Below are positions 22,941 to 34,600 of a DNA stretch of 64,000 nucleotides, piece by piece (within the stretch, counting starts at the first letter, position 1; each line of letters opens with the position of its first letter). Origin of the DNA: Paracamarosporium sp. OC-R06-R3 (lineage: Eukaryota; Ascomycota; Dothideomycetes; Pleosporales; Didymosphaeriaceae). Below the pieces are notes generated by a model. That model was not told the origin of the DNA, made no database searches, and saw only the letters and a list, made by a program, of their open reading frames with translations. The stretch spans positions 41,641 through 105,640 of the forward strand of contig JACVRA010000274.1 in the NCBI GenBank assembly GCA_019828545.1. The letters run 5' to 3'. A program made the position numbers and the translations under genes.

Positions 22941-24361
22941 CTATATACCCAGTTCCGACACCAGAACATCATATCCCTTCCTGAACTGCTCTACACAAAC
23001 CTTCAAATGCTCCTCCGAAATTATGAACGCCGGAGAAAACAATACGTGATCTCCCAGCTCGCCATCGACAGCCCCCTTAACAGGATACACATCAGTACCC
23101 GCGGCGCGTGTAGTGCGGTGGATCTCATCCGCAAAATTTATATCCCTGGGGAACGGCTGCTTGCTCCTTGGGTCCTGCATGAATTCAACCGTGTAAAAGA
23201 GTCCACGGCCCCTGATGTCCGCCACGTATTGAGCACCGTCAAATGCATCGTGTAAGAGCTTCTCCAGTTTAGGACCCATCGCCGCGACTCGCTGTACTAA
23301 CTTTTTTTTCTTCACAATTTCTTGAACCGCAAGTGCAGAAGCGCAGCTCAGCGCGTGCTCCTGGAACGTATGGCCGTGGTTGAAAGTCATATTCTTGTTC
23401 CGAAGATCGTCATGAATCTTCTGGCCGACAAGCATCGCAGAAATAGGAATGAACCCACCACCGAGGCCTTTCCCGATGGTAACAATATCCGGTTGAATAC
23501 CCTCCTGCTCAAAAGCGAAGAAAGTTCCTGTACGACCCATGCCGCACATGATCTCGTCGAGAATGAGGAGGATATTGTAATCCGTACATAATTGTCGTAC
23601 GGCGGGCCAGTAACCTTTTGGAGCAGCCATGCTGCCGAGTGCAGCTCCGCTGACAGTTTCGCCACTGGGACCGTTAGAGTCGAACCTGAGCGCAATGCGA
23701 GACTAACTTACAAGAAGGCAACAATGTTCTCCGGGCCAAGTTCCTTGAACAGGTCTTCAATCTCCTCCACAAGCCGAGCCACGAAGCTTTCCTCCGTCTC
23801 ATCCGCTCGTTTCAGATGAAACGCATCCGCCGCGCTCACAAACCTCACGTTGTCCAGCTGGAGATGCGCGTATGGCGTTTTTCGTAGAGGCATATCCGAG
23901 ATAGACATTGCTCCAATCGTCGTGCCGTGGTACGACTGGTGTCTCGAGACAAGATACTTGCGCTGCGGCTGTTCCATCACCTGCCAATACTGCGTTCCGT
24001 ACTTGATAGCACCCTCCATGGCGTCACTTCCGCTGCCATTAAAGTACGCCTTCTTCAAGCCATGATCGAACCCTGGAGAGGACGGATGCGGTTTGAGGAT
24101 GCATATCGCGAGTTTCACTACAGGTTCCGACCAGTATTTGATGGGATGTATGTAGCAGAATTTTAAAATTTGCACATAAATGGCAAGGAAGACTTCACTA
24201 TTGGTATAGCCAATAATAGCCACGGCAGCGCCACCGCAGGCATCGAGGACTTTCTGTCCGGTTTCGAGCATGAAGTGGTATCCAGAAGTGGCGTCCACTT
24301 TGTACGGCGGCGCTGCGATCAACCAGCTCAAGTTGGCGGAATCAATATGCTTAGTCAGCAT
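22941..24361 (-). CDS. Class-III PLP aminotransferase (omega-aminotransferase-like)
   Basis: A pyridoxal-phosphate enzyme that moves an amino group from an omega-amino donor, or a similar one, to a keto acid. Two exons, 23712-24361 and 22941-23664, with a 47-bp intron that has GTAAGT and CAG ends, give 1374 nt (457 aa), normal for the family. Visible motifs are GGAAVAIIG near residue 44, YFNGSGSDAMEGAIK (cofactor phosphate site), SYHGTTIGA, ILDEIMCGMGRTG with the PLP-binding Asp, and IGKGLGGGFIP with the Schiff-base Lys. The C-terminal domain ends VSELGI. All key residues are present, so it is probably active. The substrate is not predictable. It stands alone between repeats and a dead kinase, and an 18-bp minisatellite lies 74 bp upstream of its ATG. 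Confidence 0.9.
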
Positions 24362-24434
24362 GCTGTTGACGTTGTCAGCGAGTTGGCCTTCCTTGTGAGG
24401 GGATTGACCTTACTTGTGAGCGAGAAAGATCTTC

Positions 24435-24614
24435 TTTGTGAATGAGATGATCATGATGAAAGACATGAACTTTGTGAATGAGATGATCCTTGTGAAAGGC
24501 ATCATCTTTGTGAAAGGCATCATCTTTGTGAAAAAGATGAACTTTTTGAATGAGATGATCCTTGCGAAAGACATGATCTTTGTGAAAGAGATGAACTTTG
24601 TGAATGAGATGATC
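24435..24614. repeat. 18-bp minisatellite, ten units in register
   Basis: Ten consecutive 18-bp units with consensus TTTGTGAA(T/A)GAGATGATC and no indels. Units differ by point changes and alternate between TGAATGAGATGATC and GAAAG(A/G)CAT(G/C)A forms. On the plus strand the array reads as a six-residue periodic, stop-free frame (FVNEMI-like). The array lies in the likely promoter of the minus-strand aminotransferase. Confidence 0.9.
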
Positions 24615-26067
24615 TTCTTTGTGAGCGAAGTGGTTGGGTGTTCATATAGATTTAGTCTACACTGAAGAACCGCGATAGGTCAACTCTAGAATGGTGGTGA
24701 TTGGGTCGAGCTGACAGGGCGCAGCTCGTGCCAAGCATTGCCAGTACGGACTACCTGCATACACCACGCCCCATCATTACAGAAACATTCGGCCTTGGAT
24801 TTTTAATCAACAAGAGCTACATCATGAATCGACATGGAGAAGGCTCGTATGGCCACCTTTTTAGTCTTTCTTGCATCAATACGATTCTGGACATGCCATT
24901 CACACAGCAGTGGCGTTTGAAATCTGCAATATTGTATGTAAACCACACCGCTTTCCCTGAGAGCAATATTGATTTATCCCACGTAGCAATATCGGCCTAA
25001 GCCGCCACAATTATGCAGCTTCCGTATACATGTACAATGCAGTCAATGCATGCGTCCTTCTGAGGAACCCCACGCAAGGTGGCATGCACTATGCTTACCC
25101 GCATCAACACAAAAGTCTAATTGCATAACACGGATTTATTCGGACGATATGGCGTACATTCTGGACCATGAAATCATCGGTGAGAGCTTTATCATAATTT
25201 CCCGAGTGTTCGGATGCGGAGGAGGTCCTTCGAAGGGTCCCTTGCGCAGGCCGGGCCGAGCTTATCTCGCCAGGTATTCTTGTTCCGGTGAGACATATCG
25301 CTTTCTGGTCCACCAAGTACGCTTGTCAGGTGTGTCGATCGGCTTGCCACTTGCGTTGGACAAGAAGGCATTTTGTGCGACAGCCACACGGGTTGGGTTT
25401 CAGGCAGACGTTGATCGGTTACGCAGAATCCCACGTTTCAATATCAATGCGTACCCAAGAATGTACGGTGATATCTCTCATAGCGATCAAGTGTGACGCA
25501 CAGGACTGGATAGTCAAGGACAAGGTGCTTCGTGGTGCAATGTGTTGGAATGAGTTACAGTATCACTTCCAGTCAGTAAAGCATTTGCTACTGGTCCTCA
25601 TTGCTTTTGCAGCAGCAATATGGAGTCGTAAGATTTGGTGAGCTATACGAAGCCTCGACATATGGCGGACGTACCACAAGGAGCGCTAATGCACGGTTCA
25701 ATGGAGAAGGCTACGCAAAATCCAAGGAAGTGACGCTCGCATCATCCGATCAAGTGCATTGCCCAAGGGTTAATGTGCGCCTTCATCCGCGAAGCCACGA
25801 CACGCGTGACGTATATCCCTGTTGAAGCCAGGCCTCTGGGTGAGGGGACTTCCCTAACTGAGGATATATGGAGTTTTGAGTCATTCAAATCTGCATCATA
25901 CAGACCGGTACGTCCATCTCAAGCGAGATTCCTCTGTTCCCCCCCCCTCTGCTCTCCCCCCTCTGTTCTCCCCCCTCTGTTCTGCCTCTGTTCCCACTCC
26001 TCTGTTCCCTCCCTCCCCACGGCAGCCTCACCGCATAATTGCTTTTGTTGATACAAGGCGCAGCAAC
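24615..26067. other. Intergenic
   Basis: No supported gene. A C/T-rich microsatellite of CTCTGTTC-like units lies at about 25930-26020, directly upstream of the following gene, and may be part of its promoter. Confidence 0.45.
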
Positions 26068-27265
26068 ATGGCCGAAGATTTCACGATGTGGAACATGCAG
26101 CAATCTACTATGAATTCACAACCTTACGGGTATACGTTCCCAAATTCAACTTTCGGGGTGCCGGTGAGTGTGCTATTTCTCCCTGCCTTGGTACGGTTCA
26201 TCTGTCATGCCTCCAGCAGGCTGAGAATCAGCAGTGTCACGCGTTCCAAGGAGACGAGGCTCAGCCGCACGTGCCCGCCAACCAGGCAGAGCCCGTTCAG
26301 CCTTTCAATGAGCCCAGGAATGGGATCATCTGTGGCCCTACCCACGAGCAGATGAACGAGCTTAGCTATCGTCATATCCAAGAGCAGACGAGCGAGACAA
26401 CCCACAGGCTCACCCACGAACAGACGAGCGGGCCTATCTATGGCCACATCCACGAGCAGACGAGCGAGACAATCCACGGGCCCGCCCACGAGCCGATGGA
26501 CGAGCCGGTGGACGAGCCGGTGGACGAGCCGATGGACGAGCTCATGGACGAGTCCATGGACGACTCCATTCAAAGCATCGGAACGCTACCCACCCCCACC
26601 GATCATATGAACCCATATCTGTTCTTCCCTGACGCGCAGTTATTTCCCGGTGGAGCACAAGGTTCGCTCGACCCCGCATCCGATACACGCGAGATGGCAA
26701 CTGACACTGCAGCGCAGACACGCCGCAAGGCCCGCCCGCGCCCTCGTCCATGCCGCCGCCGCCGCCGCCGCACTGGAGCGCAGACCCCTCCTGGGACAAC
26801 AACAACGGCGAATACCAATACGACATCACGCCTCTCGAGATGCAGATCGAGCTTTCGGACATGGTCCTAGACCCGAACTCATTCCATGTGAGCGACACCG
26901 AGGCGCTGCGGAACTTCTACGCCACGCGCGCAGGCTACTTGAATAGTCGGCGGCTGCGGTTTTTGACCACGGCTTGGGTGAAGGAACTACAGGGTCGGTG
27001 CCAAGATATAGTTCCGAACGCGCCTTCCTGGTGGCCTGAGGGCATGCCCTACGCCGCGCTCGCATCCTTCTCGGACGATCGTGAGTCTCCTGCATAATGC
27101 TCCTGGTCGTTACTTACCTTGCAAAGAGTTGGTGTCATTGTGTACCACCATCTTGTCGATCGAAAACCCCTTGAACATCCAGATCACGAACGGGTCCAGG
27201 AAAGGGAAGGATCGTTCCTATATCGGCGAGCTCGAGAGCGTCGCTTGCAACACCTTTTCGCGTAA
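26068..27265 (+). CDS. Low-complexity repeat protein, possibly DUF2841-like C-terminus
   Basis: Exon 1 (26068-26163) begins MAEDFTMWNMQQ. Intron 1 (26164-26219) has GTGAGT and CAG ends. Exon 2 carries imperfect repeats of HEQTSE and HEPMDEPVDEP type, then a proline run. Between about 26640 and 26700 the coding frame changes, so a short intron with a weak donor or a frameshift lies there; I could not choose the exact sites. The next exon, to 27080, contains TEALRNFYATRAGYL and APSWWPEGMPY. A 48-bp intron (27081-27128) leads to a last exon ending with TAA at 27263-27265. The WVKEL..WWP..GVIVYHHL pattern recalls the fungal DUF2841 (YDR124W-like) domain, but weakly. The function is unknown. Confidence 0.55.
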
Positions 27266-28106
27266 GGAGGATCTACTCGACTCAGTCGCTACCACTACAC
27301 TTCCTTGGTATGTCGCTGGCCTCACAAGCTGTGGACGTGGAATAGATGCTGACTGGTATTCATAGCCTGTTCGATGTTGCTGGGTGTCATGAAAGATACA
27401 TGAATGGAAATGGCCTCCCCGAAGATCCTGAAACCATCTCCTGGGACTGCGTAGCTACACCTGGTCGTGTTCAGATGTACGAGGATATGACTTCTCCACA
27501 ACGTAGACTCGGGATCACAGCATGATGGCATTGGATCTACCCTCATGTTTCCAGGTGTTTCCAGAGCATGTTGACAATCGAGCTGCTGCTGCTCTGGGTC
27601 CAAATGTGAATGACTTCACATTTGCTCAATCATGAGTGGATGAATGAAGCGAATGGGGCGGACTCCGACCTACACTTTGGTCAGTAGCTAGTCATTCTCA
27701 GTAGCTAGTAATCCTCATACGACGTATGTTAATTCGAACTGCGACGCCTGTGCTCTCGTTACCACCGTCAGTAGAATAGTGTTACATTTCAGCTATATAT
27801 TCCCACCCAAAGCCCCGTCCCTTCTCTACCGTTGTAGTTTCCAGTGACAAGATGAACTGCACCTCATGGTCCGCACCTGTAGCCGCACTCGTGATGATGA
27901 GCTTGAAGCATTCTCCCACGCATGTATTGCTTCCATGTATTGACCTGAAAGGGTGCAAGAAGGTGCGCTTGTGGAACGTCTCGAGGCAAGGAGCGTCTGC
28001 GTCAACTGCCCAAGCCCAAGTGGGGAGGCTTGGTATTGCCAGGTTTCTCTATACAAAGGCGTGAGCATGAATCTAGAAAAGAATAGGTACGAAGACTAAG
28101 GTGAAC
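27266..28106. other. Intergenic, 3' flanks
   Basis: Convergent spacer between the low-complexity gene and RGD1. No gene is supported; short frames on both strands lack motifs. Confidence 0.5.
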
Positions 28107-30345
28107 TTAATCTTCATCGAAAATCTGGAGGACATTGTCCAATATCGTGATGATAACACGAGCCTGGAGCCCAGCATCTGCCATGTTATTTCCTTTGTGG
28201 GGGCCCATGATCGAGGGTCTGAAAAAGTTAGATAGAGCCAGTACAATGAATATTTGTATACATACGCCCAACAAATACCGAGGTTGGCAGTGCTCATGCG
28301 ATTGACCTCTGACGACTGCTCTGCGCGACGTAAGTGAAGCATTAGCGCCCGAAGCGTAGCGTAGTTGGGATCCGGAAGTGCATTTATTAGCGCATGCATC
28401 GAGTCTCGCCGCATCGTGTCGTCGTCGATGCGTGCTGCATCAATGAATTTAGAGTAGAAATCCCGGGTTAGGAGAGGGTCGGGAAGCTCTCGGAAAAATT
28501 GTTTCAACAGACCGGCAACGCTATTGACGTCGTGTTGAAAAGCTTCGGGGTTACGGAAATCCACTTGAGTGGCGTCTGTCCGCTGAATTAGCTACCGAAC
28601 AAAATCTCCAGATGGGCATCATACCACTGTCAAACAAAGCCTTCATAGCCTGAATGTGGGAGGCAGTGCCTGGAATGCGATAGATGCCTTCAACTTCTAG
28701 ACCATACAAATCAACAGCTTGGATGCACTGGTATACGACTAGAGGTACTGGAGAGCCGTCTCTCGCAAATAATTGATCTAGACTGACCCCAAACACGGGG
28801 TTCATAGGAGGATTAGCAGAACTATGCAGTACCCCACTGGTCTGCTGCGCCGACACTTGGCCAGCAGAGCCTCTCGGATACTCGCTCTGCCCATATGGAT
28901 TCTGTGCAACTGGAGAGTAGTTGGAAGTATTAAATTGGGATTGCTGCTGTTGCAGTTGCTGTGTCGGTTGATAGCCCGAAGTGTAATTTTGATAACTCGG
29001 TTGTTGAGCAGGCTCGGCAGGCTGCGACGCCGGCTGGTATTGAGCAGGCGGTGGCACTGAATCGGGCTGCTGCGGGGCAAACGAGGATTGAGGTTGGCTT
29101 TGCATCTGCATTGACGTGCGGCGGGCTCCACTGGTGGCAGAAGGCGGAGTCGGCTGAGCTTGCGTAGAAGCCTGCGTTGGGTGCTTGACATACTGCAAGT
29201 CCGAACGTACAGATGGTATCTTGGAAGCGTGCTTCAGAATAAAATCGTCGAAGTCCCTCTCGTTATTGATTTGATAGATGAGCTGGTTTATGCTTGGAGA
29301 CGGAGTGGCGGTGCTGCCTTTGAGCGGCTGAGGGCTTACAACCTGACCGTTGTTGACAACGAGCTTTTCGTTGAAGGAGGCTGGTAGAGTAAGCAGACGA
29401 CTTTCCAAAGCACAAGCGGGCTTACCATATTTCTGCATTTCCATGGTCAGAGCGGCGTCGATCTCCTTTATGAGATCGACCATAGCAGTGACGGCCTGAG
29501 GACGTGTAGTAGACACCAGCTCGCTTCGGTACGACTGGGCGGTCTGAATCTTGGTCAGATAGTCTTGGTCGGCGGCCTGGACTTTGCGGTGTAGGTCTTC
29601 CTCGTGCTGGGCGGCCGACTTGGGGCCCTTGAGGCCGAACTTCCTGCCAGCACCGGTGTCGCCAGTCTTTACACGATCCAGGTCCTCTGAGAGCTGGTCG
29701 TACTTGGCTTTGGCCTTCTCGGCCAGCTTTTCGGCGTCCTGGACCTTTTGCTCGGCGGCCAGGCCCTGCTGCTTCCACGTCTTCCGGCTGCCGTCCATCT
29801 TGTTGGCCAGCTGCAGCAGGTTCTCGTGCATGGCATGCAGGGCCAAACCGAACTGCGTGCCGTTATCGCCGATGCGTTCGTTGGCGTGCAGGACAAGCTC
29901 GAACTGCGCCTGGTAGCTCTCGTGGCGGCCGTCTGGCTTGCGGATGCTGTCGAGCGTCGAGCGGCTGAGCTTCTTGAGGCTGTTGGCATGCTCCTCTTCC
30001 ATGGCGCCGCGACGCTTCAGGAAACTGGCAAAGTCCTTTCAAGTCAGCACGCGGCCGGGCGGGTCAGACAACAGCACCTACCCGAGCGCTGGCGATGCTC
30101 GCCTTGAGGCGATTCAGCAGCGTGTTGATGCCAATGTCCGAGTGCAGGACCTCGTGCACTTTCTGCTGCAGCTGCGCATCTGGGGCGTCCTGCTTGTGCT
30201 CGTGCGTGAGGGTGCCGTCGACGGGCGACACGGGGGCGGCATCTGCATTGCTGCTGGCGGCCTGGGGATTGGAGGCCGTGTTGTTGAAGTCTGGGTTGAA
30301 GCTCTCGGTGCTGTCCATGGGCGGCAGCGTGGGCGGGGCGGCCAT
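28107..30345 (-). CDS. RGD1: F-BAR / RhoGAP protein, RGD1-type
   Basis: A membrane-binding GTPase-activating protein for Rho3/Rho4-type GTPases in yeast, acting at sites of polarised growth. Five exons, 30082-30345, 29426-30035, 28625-29380, 28266-28575 and 28107-28218, total 2052 nt (683 aa; the yeast protein is similar). An Asp/Glu/Ala-rich N-terminus precedes the F-BAR domain (about residues 60-310, with coiled-coil segments such as AEKAKAKYDQLSEDL). A Gln/Pro/Ser-rich linker (about 340-450) follows. The RhoGAP domain starts at VFGVSLDQLF and has the arginine finger in EGIYRIPG and the conserved KQFFRELPDPLL block. The in-frame 45-bp intron at 29381-29425 could be mistaken for coding sequence. 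It is divergent from the FMN-binding gene across 192 bp. Confidence 0.92.
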
Positions 30346-30537
30346 GGTGGTGTGGTGTGGTGTGGTGTGGTGTGGTGTGGGATGAAAGGGCCGTGGCGGA
30401 GCACAGCCAACGTGGTCGCGGGCGCGCTTGACGTAGAACGTGCTTATGGCTCGGGCTTCGTTTCCCCGCCGCTCTCCCCGCCACAGCGCTGCGCTGCGCC
30501 GCCCACGCCCACGCCCTACGTCGCATTCACAGTCACA
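30346..30537. promoter_or_regulatory. Shared divergent promoter with GTGTG pentamer repeat
   Basis: Only 192 bp separate the ATG of the RGD1-type gene from that of the FMN-binding gene, so both must use this segment for promoter and 5' leader. A pentamer array of GTGTG units runs from about 30349 to 30380, right next to the RGD1 start. Confidence 0.65.
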
Positions 30538-31293
30538 ATGGCCTCCCCCAATGGCCTCCCGGACGAGGTGACTGTCTGCCTGCAGAATGCCCGCTTTGTA
30601 TGCTGCGCATCCGCCCCCACACGTGCCCCGACTGACCCCAAGCAGCTCCATCTCGCGACCGCGTCCAACAACGTGCCGCACATCTCGCTCATGAACTACA
30701 CCTATCTACCCGAGACGCCCTTCTCGTCGCATCCCACCATCATCATGACCACGCCGCCTTCGTCGCAAAAGACGCACAACCTAGAGTCGAACCCGCTCGT
30801 CTCGTTGCTCGTGCACGACTGGGTCTCCCACCGACCCCCGACCCTCGACCAATCTGCTCGTTCGCCCTCGCCCTCGCGTCCGAATCCTCGCGCCGGTTCG
30901 CTTGCTGAGTTGCTGCTGGGCATGAACACCGCCTCCCTCAGCAGGATCAGCACCACAATCAACGGTCTTGCGCAGATAGTGCCCGCTGGCAGCGCCGAGG
31001 AGGAGTGGTACAAGGCACAGCATCTGGCAAACAACACATTTGGTCCGACCGAGGATTCCTACTCAAGCTCCCCTGTTGACGGTGGTCTGTGGGGTGGCGG
31101 TGGCCTGGAACGCCAGCGCCAGAACGACGACACGGTCGAGGGTGACGGTGGCACTAGATGCTACGTAGAAGGCGAAGAGGTCAGAGTGGTAGTCGTGCGC
31201 ATTCGCGACGGGAGGGTAGCCGATTGGAAAGGTCAAGTAAGAGACTGGGTGGTTGGAGACGGTGGCGCCTCAACTTTGGTGAACGGTCTTTGA
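30538..31293 (+). CDS. FMN-binding, pyridoxamine-phosphate-oxidase-like protein (YLR456W/YPR172W type)
   Basis: An intronless frame of 251 aa from ATG 30538. The N-terminal LPDEVTVCLQNARFVCCAS and LHLATASNNVPHISLMNYTYL match the split-barrel flavin-binding fold of the fungal YLR456W/YPR172W family. IIMTTPPSSQKTHNLESNPLVSLLVHDWVS continues the barrel. SLAELLLGMNTASLSRISTTI and AEEEWYK form the C-terminal half, with a Gly-rich insert near residue 190. Members bind FMN, but their reaction is unknown. The protein is predicted to be soluble. Confidence 0.85.
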   Translation: MASPNGLPDEVTVCLQNARFVCCASAPTRAPTDPKQLHLATASNNVPHISLMNYTYLPETPFSSHPTIIMTTPPSSQKTHNLESNPLVSLLVHDWVSHRPPTLDQSARSPSPSRPNPRAGSLAELLLGMNTASLSRISTTINGLAQIVPAGSAEEEWYKAQHLANNTFGPTEDSYSSSPVDGGLWGGGGLERQRQNDDTVEGDGGTRCYVEGEEVRVVVVRIRDGRVADWKGQVRDWVVGDGGASTLVNGL

Positions 31294-31336
31294 CCACCTG
31301 ACCTGCACCATTGAACTCATATCAAAAGAACACAAA

Positions 31337-31550
31337 GTCGTGGACGTTGTCAGTGTTGAATAACTAATACTATCAACGTCGTGAGTGTTGAAATACCTGA
31401 TGCTCATAACAAAGGAAAATAAGAGATGGTCGTGTCCGTCGTGAGTGCTGAATAGCTGATACTCCTCATATCAAAGGAGAAATAAAGATATTATGTTAAG
31501 ATATATGAAAGTCGTGTGCGTCGTGAGTGCTGAATAGCTAGTGCTGTTGG
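31337..31550. repeat. Imperfect tandem repeat in the 3' spacer
   Basis: CGTCGTGAGTG followed by (T/C)TGAA(T/A)A occurs at 31377, 31437 and 31519, with a diverged copy at about 31337. Spacing is 60-82 bp. It fills most of the 381-bp convergent spacer between the FMN-binding gene and MED12 and may mark the 3' ends of both. Confidence 0.7.
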
Positions 31551-31674
31551 CGTAATCTCATAGTTCGTGTCATCCCATCCCAGCTCCATCGCTATGCCTA
31601 AAAATAATTACCTAATATGATCGCTGTAACATGCCTGTTAAGAATGACTAACTAAAGCCGCTCCCAGTCTGCAC

Positions 31675-34600
31675 TTAGGCCTTCCTAGCACCAAAAAGAC
31701 CGAGACTGATTGCTGTTTCGTTTTCTCCTGTGCTACCTCCGCTTTCTGGAACAATCTCCCACCTGTTCAACTTGTATGGCACTGGTTTTGTATCCGTTCT
31801 TTCCTGTCTCGAATTGCTGCTCTTTGTGGTCTTCGCTGGCTGGCCTGAACTTGACGAAGTCCTCTGTAGCTGGTTACCAATCGCTGGATGGCCTGAACTT
31901 GACGAAGTCTTCTGTAGTTGCCCACCAATGGTGGAAACCTGGCGCGGTTGCGCCATAGCCTGCATCCGCGGTAGTTGGGAGGCCGGATTGTTCTGCCCGT
32001 TAGACCCCATTCGAATGGGGTCAAGGTACTGTGAGAACGTTTTATGAGATGGCGGCTGCGGACGGGCAAAGGTACGTCCCGGTTGTTGGGCTTGTAATTG
32101 CTGTTGATTCGACGAACCTTGGGATGGTGGGGCCATGGTACTGGATTGCTGCTGACCCTGTATCTGCGGTTGGGCGGCACCGGATGCCTGTGGATGACTT
32201 TGGGAAGAAGAAGCCCTTTGCAAAGCTGCTTTTGGATCGAACGATCCCACAAGGCCTAGCCAACAGTCCTTGCGAGGTTCATCTCCAAAGATAAATGCGC
32301 ATCGACTATCGGAACGGCACTGTGCGCTCGTAATGTTCTTGCGGACGTCTTCGGGTATGTGATCAGATAGCAAGAGAGCCACATCGAAGACAAATTGAAG
32401 GATTGATGGACGACTTTGAAGGTGCGGGTGGGTCAAAAAATGATGGAGGTTGCTCATAAGCGCAGTTTGCTGTTGATGGTTGGATTTCAATACTAAGCCT
32501 GGGATTTGACAAAGTACGAGACGAAGCAGAGAGTCCAACCTACGACAAGTCAGCACAATAAGAGGTAAAATCGAAGATGGAATGTCATCTCACCAAAAGC
32601 ACAGGTCAGAGGTCAATCGGTTATTGTTAACCCTCGTCGCTTCGTCGTTCTGATTCACGAATCGGTGGCTTATCTGCTGTAGCAGTGCGGCAATCCCTTT
32701 GAACCTTTCTAGCAGTGCTGCAAAAAGGGAAGTTTGCGTTTCTCTTGCATTCATTTTGGTAGCACAGATGATATCCAATAGTCGATGGATAATTGGCAGC
32801 TCACGTAGGCGATTACCATCTTGATCTTCTAAAGTGGCATCACATAGAAAAGCCGAGAGAGTCAGGACTTCCTCTTCTGCCTGCTCGCGAATCTGTAATT
32901 GTGAGCAGCTGACAATACAACCGGAACAACATCGTTTACCAATTTTTCAATATCCAGGTCAAGCCCAGATACAAGCTCCGACAAAAGTGAAGGTTCAAGA
33001 TCCGGGTTCGATCTGAGGAAACTGATGAAAGCCATGGGTAGGTTCTCATTAGGATGTGCTGCGGCCGGGGCAGACATGACCAGATGTCGGAGCTTCAGCT
33101 GACAAAAAGGCAACGAAAGCTGGTCCGTATACATGAATATTGCGATGGCCTGTTCTTTATAGCGCAAATTTGACAACTCTAAACCTAGTTAGAAATGTTC
33201 AAGGAGTAGAGCCATGCTTAGCAATTGCCACAGCTACTCACTTAAAGTGTCAAGAGGATCCATGATGCGGTTAAGCAATGACTTGATGCAAGACTGCGAA
33301 GATCCGTTCGAATGACGTTCGGAGACTTCTAGCAAAAACAACACGTTCTGCAAATCGATGATTGCAAAGTGTTTAAGGAAATCCAAAAGTCGATCGTCCG
33401 ACAGCATGCGGTGCCATGAGTCTTGAACTTGTGGTTCAGAGACAGTGGTGCTCAACTCGAATATCTCTTTGACCAGTTGCAACAGACCGCTATCTTGCCT
33501 TCGACAGAAGTGAACCTGCTGCGTACGAAACGGATATAAATGCTGATGTTGTATGCGATCGCTCAATCCTTCATTGGGAAGGATCCTATCCAGCCCATTG
33601 AGTGCAATGCGGAGTGATTCGGAAGGATTGTCTGGCTGCAGACGTCGCATAGAATCCTGTATGATTTCCAGAAACCGAAACAGTGTCAAACATCCAGACA
33701 CAACCAGAGTAGGAAGAGCAGCGCCAAGTGAATGTGATTCACTGAGGGTGAGCATCGATGGTAGCCAATAATCGAGTATTGTGCTGAAAGTGTCTTCTTC
33801 GAGGTTTTGTAAGCGGTAAAACCAGTTTGCAAGATTTTCAGGAGGATTTTTATTTTCACAAGATCGCTTTTGAAGACAGGACACAATTTTGGACCACACT
33901 CGGCCCATAGTTGGATGGTCCATACTGTTGCCGCTCGATAAGATACGCTCTATGTCGTCTTCCGGATCTGGGGGTGTGATGTTCTCGACCATAGTATCCG
34001 ACACAGGTGAGCAAACAGCAAGAGGGTTCTTCTGATCGCAACGAGAAAGATCAAAGTCTAGTGTCTGCAGAAGTTGCAAGTCGAGATCAATCAAATGAGT
34101 CAAGGTACTTATGCTGAGCAGCAAGTCCCTTTCTGGAGCGCGTATCGTTCTAATATCCATGTACCTCGTTATTATCTTCCACAAAAGTGAGTCAAAGGCA
34201 CCGATAGCTTGAAAGGCTTTGAAGTGATAACAAGCCGTATCGGCGGATGCGCTCAGAACGTGCGAGTCATACGATGTGGCGGCGATGCCAACAACATCTG
34301 CTAGCGAGGACAGGTCATTGAACATCTCAAGATGATGTCGCACGGTTTCGAATTGAAGTAGTGTTATTTTGCAGGTTAAAGAGATGTTATTGTCTTTTGA
34401 AGTTGCACTACTCATCATTAGAACAACAGTAAAAAGTTTGAACAATACGTACGGTTCGACAGCCTCAATTGCGTCTGCAACTTCGTCTCGCATCCCCTTA
34501 GCTATTTCGATGCATACTGTGCGGCTGAAGTGCTCGATGCTAACGACTGTCAGTTGTTGCAAAATGTCTCCTCGGGTCTTGGAAATAAGGTCCTTTTCCT

